A program made the translations under genes and the position numbers. Below, in pieces: positions 24,887-32,208 of a stretch of DNA of 64,000 nt; the stretch's first letter is position 1, and every line of letters starts with the position of its first letter. This DNA is from CAZFLM01 sp964519955 (GTDB lineage Bacteria; Armatimonadota; Chthonomonadetes; Chthonomonadales; CAJBBX01), in NCBI GenBank assembly GCA_964519955.1, contig CAZFLM010000017.1, positions 1 to 64,000 of the forward strand, in the 5' to 3' direction. The notes below the pieces were generated by a model that was given only the letters and a program-made list of their open reading frames with translations, was not told the origin of the DNA and ran no database searches.

Positions 24887-26886
24887 CCAAGCGCCAGGGC
24901 ATTCTGGTCGTTGACGACACCTACGCGGCACTTCAACTGCTTGCCGATGTCCTCTCCGAGGAGGGGTACACGGTGCGCCCCGCCAACACGGGTGAGCGTG
25001 CCCTCGCCTCGGTGGAAGCCGAACCGCCGGAGCTGATCCTGCTGGACATCCGGATGCCGGGCATGGATGGGTTCGAGGTGTGCAAGCGGCTGAAGGCGAT
25101 GGAGACCGCGCGCGACATCCCGGTGCTGTTCCTCAGCGCGGCGACCGAGATGGAGGAGCGCCTGCTCGGGTTCTCTCTCGGCGCGGTGGACTTCATCACG
25201 AAGCCCTTCCAGAGGGACGAGCTGCTGGCCCGGGTGAAGACGCACCTGGCCATCCAGCGCCTGCAGGAGTCCCTGCGCCGCTCCAACGACGAGATGGAGG
25301 AGCGGGTCCGGCAGCGCACGGCCGAGCTGGAGGTGCAGACGCGAGCGCTTGCCGACAGCGAGGAGCGCTTCCGGGCGGTCGTTCAGAACTCCGCCGACCT
25401 CGTCACGATCCACGACGGGTCCGGCGCCATCGTGTATGAGAGCCCGCAGGTATCCCGAGTTCTGGGGCGGCGCGAGGGCTACATGGTCGGGCGGAGCCCG
25501 GTCGACATTGCCCACCCGGAGGATGCCGCCAGGCTCCGGCAGGCCCTCACCGATGTCGCGGCTGCGCCCGGAGCTGCCGCGCAGGTGGAGTTCCGCGCCC
25601 AGCACGCCGACGGGCACTGGATCTGGCTGGAGTCCGTCGGGCGCAACCTGACCGACCATCCAGGCGTCAACGGCATCCTGGTCACCTCGAGGGACGCTAC
25701 CGAGCGACACAATCTGCAGGAGCAGTTCTTGCAGGCCCAACGGATGGAAGTGATCGGCCGTTTGGCCGGCGGCGTGGCGCACGACTTCAACAACCTGCTG
25801 ACGGCGATCATCGGCTACACCGAGCTGTCGCTGTCCGATCTGCCGAGCCAGTCGCCGATCGCCAGCCACCTGTGTACCGTACGCACCGCGGCCCAGCGCG
25901 CAGCCGACTTGACGGCGCAGCTCCTCACCTTCGCCCGGAAGCAGGTGACCGTTCTGAGGTCGGTCTGTGTGAACGAAATGGTGGAAGAGGCGATATCGGT
26001 GTTCGTGCGCCTCCTGGGCGACGACGTGGAACTGGTCACCGATCTGGCCCCCGAGGCCGGGTACGTGAGGGCCGACCCTAGCCAGTTGCAGCAGGTGTTC
26101 GTAAACCTGGCGCTCAACGCGCGCGACGCGATGCCCGGGGGCGGACGGCTGACGATCGCCACTCGCACCGAGCCCGGCGATCCTGGCGACACGCGCCCGG
26201 CCGGCCAGTGGCAAGCGAAGCGGTACGTGATCGTCTCGGTGATCGACACGGGCGTGGGCATGGACGAGGCGGTGCGCCAGCACATCTTCGAGCCCTTCTA
26301 CACGACGAAGGAGGAGGGCAAGGGCACAGGCCTGGGACTGGCCACGAGCCACGGGATCGTCACCCAGGCCGGCGGGCGCATCGAGGTGGAGAGCCAGGTT
26401 GGCAAGGGCACTACCTTCCGCGTGTACCTGCCCGCCATCCGGACCGAGCTGGGCAACGACCAGCCTCGCGCGCTGGGTGAGGAGGCAGGCGGCGGCACGG
26501 AGACGATCCTGCTAGTGGAGGACGACGATGACGTGCGCGGCTTCGCGGCCCAGGCGCTCAGGCAGTTGGGCTACCGCCTGCTCGTGGCGCGGGATGGCAT
26601 CGAGGCGCTGAAGCTCGCCGACGAGCACGATGGGAAGATCGACCTGCTGCTGACCGACCTGGTGATGCCCAACATGAGCGGCGCAGCACTGGCCCAGCAT
26701 CTCCTGGCCGACCGCCCGGACACGCGCATCATCTTCTCGTCCGGCTATGCGCCGGAGACCATCCTGAAGGGCGTGCCGCTGCGCGACCGTGCGGCGCTGC
26801 TCCAGAAGCCCTACCCGTCGTCGGTGCTGGCGCAGGCGGTGCGCGACGCGCTCGACCCGGGCAAGCCCGCCGGGTCGGCGCCCTAG
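24883..26886 (+). CDS. Soluble hybrid histidine kinase: receiver-PAS-kinase-receiver
   Basis: A 667-residue protein starting at TTG within the stop of the previous gene (TTGA overlap) with GGAGGG upstream, so the two are translationally coupled. An N-terminal receiver (Asp55 in LLDIRMPGMDG) is followed by a coiled coil, a PAS domain (about 160-275), and a NtrB-like kinase core (His300 in GGVAHDFNNLLTAIIGYTEL, then GKGTGLGLAT). A C-terminal receiver has LLTDLVMPNMSG near 590. No transmembrane segment or DNA-binding domain exists. It probably takes phosphate from the membrane kinase. The TAG stop lies inside the family B repeat at 26883. Confidence 0.88.
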   Translation: MTKRQGILVVDDTYAALQLLADVLSEEGYTVRPANTGERALASVEAEPPELILLDIRMPGMDGFEVCKRLKAMETARDIPVLFLSAATEMEERLLGFSLGAVDFITKPFQRDELLARVKTHLAIQRLQESLRRSNDEMEERVRQRTAELEVQTRALADSEERFRAVVQNSADLVTIHDGSGAIVYESPQVSRVLGRREGYMVGRSPVDIAHPEDAARLRQALTDVAAAPGAAAQVEFRAQHADGHWIWLESVGRNLTDHPGVNGILVTSRDATERHNLQEQFLQAQRMEVIGRLAGGVAHDFNNLLTAIIGYTELSLSDLPSQSPIASHLCTVRTAAQRAADLTAQLLTFARKQVTVLRSVCVNEMVEEAISVFVRLLGDDVELVTDLAPEAGYVRADPSQLQQVFVNLALNARDAMPGGGRLTIATRTEPGDPGDTRPAGQWQAKRYVIVSVIDTGVGMDEAVRQHIFEPFYTTKEEGKGTGLGLATSHGIVTQAGGRIEVESQVGKGTTFRVYLPAIRTELGNDQPRALGEEAGGGTETILLVEDDDDVRGFAAQALRQLGYRLLVARDGIEALKLADEHDGKIDLLLTDLVMPNMSGAALAQHLLADRPDTRIIFSSGYAPETILKGVPLRDRAALLQKPYPSSVLAQAVRDALDPGKPAGSAP

Positions 26887-27098
26887 CCTGCCCTATTCAT
26901 GAGTCGCACCGGACGGGCACGGAGGCCCATCCCAACACTGCACCTGAGCTGTTCATGAGTCGCACCGGACGGGCACGGAGGCCCATCCCACCACTGCACC
27001 TGAGCTACTCATAGGTCGCACCGGACGGGCACCCTTCGGCAGGCTCAGGGCAGGCTCAGGCCCGTCCCACCAATGCATTCGTGCATGATCCAGGCTAA
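26883..27098. repeat. Family B element expanded into three tandem units
   Basis: The block opens CTAGCCTGCCCTATTCATGA and closes GCATGATCCAGGCTA, like the 81-bp elements. Its middle repeats TTCATGAGTCGCACCGGACG then GGCACGGAGGCCCATCCC with a 56-base period (starts 26896, 26952, 27008). The third unit carries an insert of GGCAGGCTCAGG-type sequence. The opening CTAG supplies the stop codon of the upstream kinase gene. The block fills most of the 319-base gap before the solute-binding protein gene; no gene is seen. Confidence 0.85.
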
Positions 27099-27205
27099 GG
27101 CAGCTCGCCTCTCGGCGGGTCCGCGAGCGCCGCCGCGCCGGATGTGGTACATTTCACATTGCCGCCTACCAGCCGACCAACCGCTACCGGAGACCGAACC
27201 GACCG

Positions 27206-28537
27206 ATGTCTCTGCGTTCCCTGGTTACCCCGCTTGCCGTCGCCGCGCTGCTGGCCGTCGTTTGGTACAGTGAGGCGGTCGTGAAGCCCGTGCACCAGCC
27301 GGGCCCGCTGCACATCACGTACTGGGAGAAGTGGACCGGGTTCGAGGGCGACGCCATGCGCGCCGTCGTCGACGAGTTCAACCGGACCCAGAAGGCGATC
27401 CACGTCGATCTGCTGACGATCAGCGGCATCCAAGACAAGACGCTGCTGGCCGTCGCCGGGGGCAACCCACCGGACGTGGCCGGGCTGTACGGGCCGAACG
27501 TGGCGCAGTACGCCGACGACTGCGCGATCCTCCCGCTGGACGACTACTGCCGCCGCGCCGGCATCACCAGACAGAAGTACATCCCCGCCTACTGGGACAT
27601 CGGCTACTACCACGGCCACGTCTACGCGCTGCCCACGACGCCGGCCTCCACCGCGCTGCACTACAACAAGGCGATGCTGCGCGAGGCCGGCTTCGATCCG
27701 GACAAGCCGCCGGCGACCATCGAGGAGATGGACGCGGCCGCGGCCACGATCTTCAAGCGGGACAAGCAGGGGCGCATCGCCAAGGCCGGGTTCATGCCTG
27801 CTGAGCCAGGCTGGTGGAACTGGGGCTGGGGCTACTACTTCGGCGGGCGCCTCTGGGACGGCGGCGAGAGGATCACCGCCAACTCGCCGGAGAACGTGCG
27901 GGCGTTCACGTGGGTGCAGTCGTACGCCATCAAGTACGGCGCACGCGATCTGGACAGCTTCCGCAGCGGGTTCGGCAACTTCTCGTCGCCGCAGAATGCG
28001 TTCCTGGCGAGCCAGGTGGCGATGGAGCTGCAGGGCGTGTGGATGTACAACTTCATCTCGATGTACTCGCCCAAGCTGGAGTGGGCCGCGGCGCCGTTCC
28101 CCCACCCCGCCGACCGCCCGGACCTGGCCGACATGACCTACGTGGACGAGGACGTGCTGGTTATCCCGCGCGGGGCCAAGCACCCGGATGCAGCGTTCCG
28201 GTTCATCGCGTTCGTGCAATCCCAGAAGGGCATGGAGCTGCTATGCATGGGGCAGCGGAAGCACAGCCCGCTGGTCGACGTGAGTCCCGAGTTCTGGAAG
28301 AAGCACCCGAACCCCTACGTGAAGCTGTTCGCGGACCTGTCCAAGAGCAGGAACGCGGTGTTCCCCCCGAAGCTGGGCATCTGGCCGCAGTACAGCCAGG
28401 AGATGGACAACGCATTCCAGTCCGTGAACCTGCGGGAGAAGACGCCTCAGCAGGCGCTGGACGCGGTGCAGGCGCGGATGCAGCCGAAGCTGGACGACTA
28501 TCTGCGGATCCAGCGGATGCGAGGTGATCGCCCATGA
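27206..28537 (+). CDS. Sugar ABC transporter extracellular solute-binding protein (family 1)
   Basis: A 443-residue protein with an N-terminal hydrophobic segment (LVTPLAVAALLAVVWYS, residues 6-22) that looks like an uncleaved anchor or signal peptide; there is no lipobox Cys. The body has the family 1 pattern: ITYWEKWTGFEG, VDEFNRTQKAIHVDLL, GGNPPDVAGLYG, YALPTTPASTALHYNKAMLR and WGWGYYFGG. It ends with an overlap into the first permease gene. It should bind an oligosaccharide or sugar for the transporter. The substrate cannot be read from sequence. The ribosome site is weak. Confidence 0.88.
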   Translation: MSLRSLVTPLAVAALLAVVWYSEAVVKPVHQPGPLHITYWEKWTGFEGDAMRAVVDEFNRTQKAIHVDLLTISGIQDKTLLAVAGGNPPDVAGLYGPNVAQYADDCAILPLDDYCRRAGITRQKYIPAYWDIGYYHGHVYALPTTPASTALHYNKAMLREAGFDPDKPPATIEEMDAAAATIFKRDKQGRIAKAGFMPAEPGWWNWGWGYYFGGRLWDGGERITANSPENVRAFTWVQSYAIKYGARDLDSFRSGFGNFSSPQNAFLASQVAMELQGVWMYNFISMYSPKLEWAAAPFPHPADRPDLADMTYVDEDVLVIPRGAKHPDAAFRFIAFVQSQKGMELLCMGQRKHSPLVDVSPEFWKKHPNPYVKLFADLSKSRNAVFPPKLGIWPQYSQEMDNAFQSVNLREKTPQQALDAVQARMQPKLDDYLRIQRMRGDRP

Positions 28538-29442
28538 GCGCACCAAGGAACCGGCCGAGCGGGCGGAACGCACGCAGGGAGACCCTCACGGCGCTGTGCT
28601 TCGCGTCGCCGTGGATCGTCGGCTTCTGCGTGTTCCTCGCCTACCCGCTGATCGCGTCGTTCTACTACAGCTTCTGCGACTACTCGGTGCTGCGCAGCCC
28701 GGTGTGGATTGGCGGGCAGAACTACAGCATGCTGGTGCGCGACGAGCTGTTCTGGAAGGGGCTGCAGAACACGGCCATCTACGCGGCCATGGCGCTGCCG
28801 TTCGGCATGGCGGTGGCGATCTCGCTGGCGCTGCTGCTGAACGCGAAGGTGCGCGGGATGACGGTGTACCGCACGATCTTCTTCGTGCCCTCGCTCGTGC
28901 CGACGATCCCGCTGGCGGTCCTGTGGCTGTGGGTGTTCAACGGGGAGCACGGCATCCTGAACGAGGCGCTGAAGTGGCTCCACATCCCCGGGCCGAACTG
29001 GCTGGGCGACCCGCACTGGTCGAAGCCAGCGCTGGCGCTCCTGGCCATCTGGGGCGCGGGCAACGCGATGGTGATCTACCTGGCGGGGCTGCAGGACGTG
29101 CCCGCCGAGATGTACGAAGCCGCGGAGCTGGACGGCGCGGGGTTCTGGGCGAAGACGCGCCACGTGACGCTGCCGATGCTCTCGCCGGTCATCCTCTTCA
29201 ACGGATTCATGGGCATCATCGGCACGCTGCAGGTCTTCGCGGAACCCTACGTGATGTTCCCGGGCGGCGCCCCCGTCCGCTCCACCTACTTCTACACCAT
29301 GTACCTGTTCGACAACGCGTTCATTTTCCACAAGATGGGCTACGCCTGCGCGATGGGCTGGATCATGTTCGTCATCATCCTCTGCCTGACGCTGCTGGCG
29401 CTGCGGCTGTCTGAGAAGCATGTGCATTATCAGGGGAGCTGA
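28534..29442 (+). CDS. Sugar ABC transporter permease, MalF/UgpA type
   Basis: A 302-residue inner-membrane permease overlapping the binding-protein gene by 4 bases (ATGA). About six transmembrane helices are visible, starting with LCFASPWIVGFCVFLAYPLI. The cytoplasmic EAA loop is EAAELDGAGFWAKTRHVTLP near residue 203, which contacts the ATPase. It pairs with the second permease at 29885. No ATPase gene is present in the operon, so a shared MsmX-type ATPase elsewhere is likely, as is common for such transporters. Confidence 0.92.
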   Translation: MSAPRNRPSGRNARRETLTALCFASPWIVGFCVFLAYPLIASFYYSFCDYSVLRSPVWIGGQNYSMLVRDELFWKGLQNTAIYAAMALPFGMAVAISLALLLNAKVRGMTVYRTIFFVPSLVPTIPLAVLWLWVFNGEHGILNEALKWLHIPGPNWLGDPHWSKPALALLAIWGAGNAMVIYLAGLQDVPAEMYEAAELDGAGFWAKTRHVTLPMLSPVILFNGFMGIIGTLQVFAEPYVMFPGGAPVRSTYFYTMYLFDNAFIFHKMGYACAMGWIMFVIILCLTLLALRLSEKHVHYQGS

Positions 29443-29462
29443 GGCGGCGGAGGGGGGCGTAG

Positions 29463-29504
29463 GTGAAAGGTCAAAGTTGAAAGTTGAAAGGTGAAAGTTG
29501 AAAG
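29463..29504. repeat. Heptanucleotide repeat, six units
   Basis: GTGAAAG, GTCAAAG, TTGAAAG, TTGAAAG, GTGAAAG, TTGAAAG run head to tail, 21 bases after the permease stop. It is one of seven heptamer tracts in the window. It opens the 244-base gap inside the sugar transporter operon; the rest of the gap (29505-29686) has no recognisable gene. Confidence 0.88.
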
Positions 29505-29686
29505 TCGGGCGGCGCGGCGTGTGGAGGGCTGTGGGTACTGCTGGAACGATCCAAAGCGCGAAGGTGGAGGTCCTGCAGTACGCCATGCGCCATCCTCGGT
29601 GTGGGGCGGCAGTAACAGACGACGCCGCAGCGCTGCTGGCGAGAGCCATTGGCGCAGCATCCTGCGCTGAGACCGCGGAGTGAGGC

Positions 29687-29881
29687 ATGATGGAGAGACA
29701 CGTTGCCAAGTTCAGCTCGTTCGAGGAGGCCGATCGGGCCGACAAGGAGTACTATCGCAGCCTGACGCCTCAGGAGCGCATCCAGATACTGCTGGAACTG
29801 AACCGACGCTGGCCGGGCTGGGCCGAGGGACAGCGCATGGCCCGCGTATGCAAGATCGTGACACTAGACGAAGAGGACTGA
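29687..29881 (+). CDS. Small conserved protein inside the ABC transporter operon
   Basis: A 64-residue acidic protein: SFEEADRADKEYYRSLTPQE, then RIQILLELNRRW, then MARVCKIVTL. The pattern EADxxYYxxLTPQERxxILLEL resembles small uncharacterised proteins that I recall sitting beside nucleotidyltransferase-type toxins, but no such partner is here. It has GGAG upstream and ends 3 bases before the second permease gene, so it is co-transcribed with it. It may be a solitary antitoxin-like remnant or a captured gene. Function unknown. Confidence 0.6.
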   Translation: MMERHVAKFSSFEEADRADKEYYRSLTPQERIQILLELNRRWPGWAEGQRMARVCKIVTLDEED

Positions 29882-29884
29882 GCA

Positions 29885-30769
29885 TTGGCGAAGAGCAAGC
29901 GAGATCAGGGGACGGGGATCCTGGATAGGCAGCGCAACGCGTGGTTGGTACACGTGGTGCTCGTTGCGGCGTCGGTGCTGTTCCTGTTCCCGCTCTTCTG
30001 GCTCGTCTCCACGTCGCTGAAGCCGATCGACGAGACGATGCGCATTCCGCCGACGTTCTTCCCGGCGGCGCCGCAGTGGCACAACTACCGCGACGCATTC
30101 GTGTACGGAGCGGACAAGCTGGGCTACATCCCCTTCCTGGTCTACGGGCGGAACACGCTGCTGCTCTGCATCCTGGGCGTCGCCGGCACGGTGATCTCGA
30201 ACTCGCTCGTGGCGTATGCGTTCGCGCGGCTGCGCTGGCCGGGGCGCGATATCGCGTTCGCGCTGACCCTCGCCACGATGATGGTCCCCTTCCCTGTGCT
30301 GATGGTGCCCATCTACTCGCTGATGCGCGACCTGGGGTGGACGGGCACGTTCCGACCGCTGTGGGTGCCGGCGTGGTTCGGCAGCGCGTTCAACATCTTC
30401 CTGCTGCGCCAGTTCTTCCGCACCATCCCCTTCGAGCTGTCGGAGGCCGCGCGCATCGACGGGTGCTCGGAGTGGGCCATCTTCCGGCAGGTGGTGCTGC
30501 CGCTGGCCAAGCCCGCGCTGGCGGTGGTCGCCCTCTTCTGCTTCATGGGCACCTGGCGCGACTTCCTCGGGCCCCTGATCTACCTCATGGACCAGCGCTG
30601 CTTCACCCTCTCGCTGGGCCTCCAGTTCTACCAGAGCCAGCACGGCGGCACGCAGTGGCACATGCTGATGGCGGCCTCCACCATCGTCATCGCGCCGGTC
30701 ATCGTGCTGTTCTTCTTCACCCAGAAGCAGTTCATCCAGGGCATCGCGGTGACGGGTATCAAGGGGTAG
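29885..30769 (+). CDS. Sugar ABC transporter permease, MalG/UgpE type
   Basis: A 294-residue inner-membrane permease starting at TTG (AKSKRDQGTGILDRQ) with AGAGGA upstream inside the preceding gene. Six helices are evident, beginning VHVVLVAASVLFLFPLFWLV. The EAA loop is EAARIDGCSEWAIFRQVVLP near residue 190. It is separated from its MalF-type partner by a heptamer repeat and a small gene, an unusual break in an otherwise tight operon. With the binding protein it forms a sugar importer lacking its own ATPase gene. Confidence 0.92.
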   Translation: MAKSKRDQGTGILDRQRNAWLVHVVLVAASVLFLFPLFWLVSTSLKPIDETMRIPPTFFPAAPQWHNYRDAFVYGADKLGYIPFLVYGRNTLLLCILGVAGTVISNSLVAYAFARLRWPGRDIAFALTLATMMVPFPVLMVPIYSLMRDLGWTGTFRPLWVPAWFGSAFNIFLLRQFFRTIPFELSEAARIDGCSEWAIFRQVVLPLAKPALAVVALFCFMGTWRDFLGPLIYLMDQRCFTLSLGLQFYQSQHGGTQWHMLMAASTIVIAPVIVLFFFTQKQFIQGIAVTGIKG

Positions 30770-30800
30770 GCCGCGATTCGCGGGACACGGGGCTCAGCCC

Positions 30801-30829
30801 TTGACAACGCAGCGGGCACACCCTATAGT
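30801..30829 (+). promoter_or_regulatory. Strong sigma-70-type promoter for the third pseudopilin gene
   Basis: A perfect TTGACA (30801-30806), a 17-base spacer and TATAGT (30824-30829). The transcript would have a leader of about 230 bases before the ATG at 31066. I could not match that leader to a known riboswitch class, but its length leaves room for regulation. Confidence 0.75.
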
Positions 30830-31065
30830 GCAAGAGAGGCAAGCGCCTGCCACACGCCGCGCAGGCTAGGCGGCTCGATGGCGGACCCAACGTCGGACTG
30901 TGCCCCACCGCACGCCCCGCGCCTGGAGCAACTGCCGCGTAGAGCCGAACAAGATGAGCCGAGGACGGGTCACACGTCGACGCACCGGTCTCTTCGGTGC
31001 CGAGCTGCGATGGCCACGCGGCCAACCGAGCAGGCGTCTCGCCACATCAGCAGCAGGAGGGTGAG

Positions 31066-31809
31066 ATGCACGGTCGGCGACAGGGTTTCACGCTGATCGA
31101 ACTGCTTGTCGTGATCGCGATTATCGCGATACTTGCCGCTATCCTGTTCCCGGTGTTCGCCCAGGCCAGAGAGAAGGCCCGGACGGCCTCGTGTCTCAGC
31201 AACTCGGAGCAGCTCGGACTGGCGTACCGCATGTACTCGCAGGACTACGACGAGGCTGGCCCCCTGCTCTGGTGGTGGCCGGCCTCCGGCCTGCAGGCTT
31301 TCTGGCCGACGATGGTCAACCCGTATGTCAAGACCAGTGGCCTCTATGTCTGCCCCTCTGCCGTCATCCCGACCGTCTGGGACCTGCCGTTCGACAACCC
31401 CAACCTGCTGAAGCGAAGCTACATGCTGTACGTCGGGGCATCGGCACATGGCGGAGGCCAGGGCAAGGACGCTTCGATCGAGCAGCCGGCCAACTTCATC
31501 GTCTTCACCGAGTTGGGCAACAAGGAGGGAGCGCAGTGGCCTGAGGCGTACTGCCCGCTGCTGCCCACAAGCTGCTGCACCTGCGGCGGCACGACCGCCG
31601 AGGACCGCCTGCACTGCCCGGGCGAAGTGCTGCGGCACAACAACGGGTACAACTGGGCCTTCGCCGATGGCCACTCCAAGTTCTACCGGCTCGAGGCCAC
31701 GCTGAGGCAGAGCCAGACCTACCCCGGCGGACGCAACGACTGGTGGGCCCTGTGCAAGTTCACCATGTGGGACCGCACGCCCAGCGATCTGAACGACGGT
31801 ATCCACTAG
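31066..31809 (+). CDS. Pseudopilin-like secreted protein with H-X9-DG motif (3 of 3)
   Basis: A 247-residue protein; the ATG at 31066 follows AGGAGG. A very short leader MHGRRQG precedes FTLIELLVVIAIIAILAA and LFPVFAQAREKAR, with Gly before the cleavage site. The H-X9-DG motif is HNNGYNWAFADGHSKF, and a Cys-rich loop (SCCTCGG) lies near residue 170. It is longer upstream-regulated than the first paralogue, with a strong promoter and a long leader. The next gene, a small membrane protein, starts 25 bases downstream. Its exact role in secretion or surface structure is unknown. Confidence 0.88.
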   Translation: MHGRRQGFTLIELLVVIAIIAILAAILFPVFAQAREKARTASCLSNSEQLGLAYRMYSQDYDEAGPLLWWWPASGLQAFWPTMVNPYVKTSGLYVCPSAVIPTVWDLPFDNPNLLKRSYMLYVGASAHGGGQGKDASIEQPANFIVFTELGNKEGAQWPEAYCPLLPTSCCTCGGTTAEDRLHCPGEVLRHNNGYNWAFADGHSKFYRLEATLRQSQTYPGGRNDWWALCKFTMWDRTPSDLNDGIH

Positions 31810-31834
31810 CCCCGTAGACGGTCAGGAGGGAGGC

Positions 31835-32122
31835 ATGAAGTCAGGTCCTTCGATCTCGCCGATCGCGGCCCTAGTCGCCGTTTTGGTGGTCGCCGCGGTC
31901 ATAGCGATCGTCTATACGCGGGGATCGTCGCCGCTCAGCCCAGACAAGCCCAAGGTGCTGACGGCCAAGGACCTCGGCTCGTTCTCGAACGTGCCGATGT
32001 CCCAGGCCAGGCCGGCTCAGCAGTCATCGGCCAACCCGTACGCTGCAGGCGTGGCGCCATCGGGCCCGGGCGCGCCAGGTCAGGGCCCGTCCGGCGGCGT
32101 TCGGGTCGTCACTCCGCCGTAG
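31835..32122 (+). CDS. Small single-pass membrane protein downstream of a pseudopilin
   Basis: A 95-residue protein behind AGGAGGGAGG. Residues about 9-27 form one transmembrane helix (IAALVAVLVVAAVIAIVYT). The remainder is a Pro/Ser/Gly-rich tail (SQARPAQQSSANPYAAGVAP) predicted to be extracytoplasmic and disordered. It is probably co-transcribed with the pseudopilin gene and ends before a bidirectional hairpin. I do not recognise a family. Confidence 0.7.
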   Translation: MKSGPSISPIAALVAVLVVAAVIAIVYTRGSSPLSPDKPKVLTAKDLGSFSNVPMSQARPAQQSSANPYAAGVAPSGPGAPGQGPSGGVRVVTPP

Positions 32123-32153
32123 CAGCACGCACGACGGGCGCACGCGCATAGAA

Positions 32154-32182
32154 GAGGGAGGCGCAGCGGTCGCGCCTCCCTC
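32154..32182. terminator. Bidirectional 11-bp hairpin between convergent genes
   Basis: GAGGGAGGCGC (32154-32164) pairs perfectly with GCGCCTCCCTC (32172-32182) around a 7-base loop. It lies between the stop at 32122 (rightward) and the chemoreceptor stop at 32209 (leftward). On the leftward strand it is followed by TTCTAT. Confidence 0.7.
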
Positions 32183-32208
32183 CTCGCGTTCCGTGGCCGC
32201 GATCCGGC

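Noticed and set aside
29498..29683. A 61-codon frame between the heptamer tract and the small gene
   Set aside because: It starts in the repeat, has mixed composition and no ribosome site.
30830..31065. Cyclic-di-GMP (GEMM) or cobalamin riboswitch in the long leader of the third pseudopilin
   Set aside because: A GGTCACACGTCGACGCAC stretch recalls GEMM, but the conserved core and the B12 box are absent.
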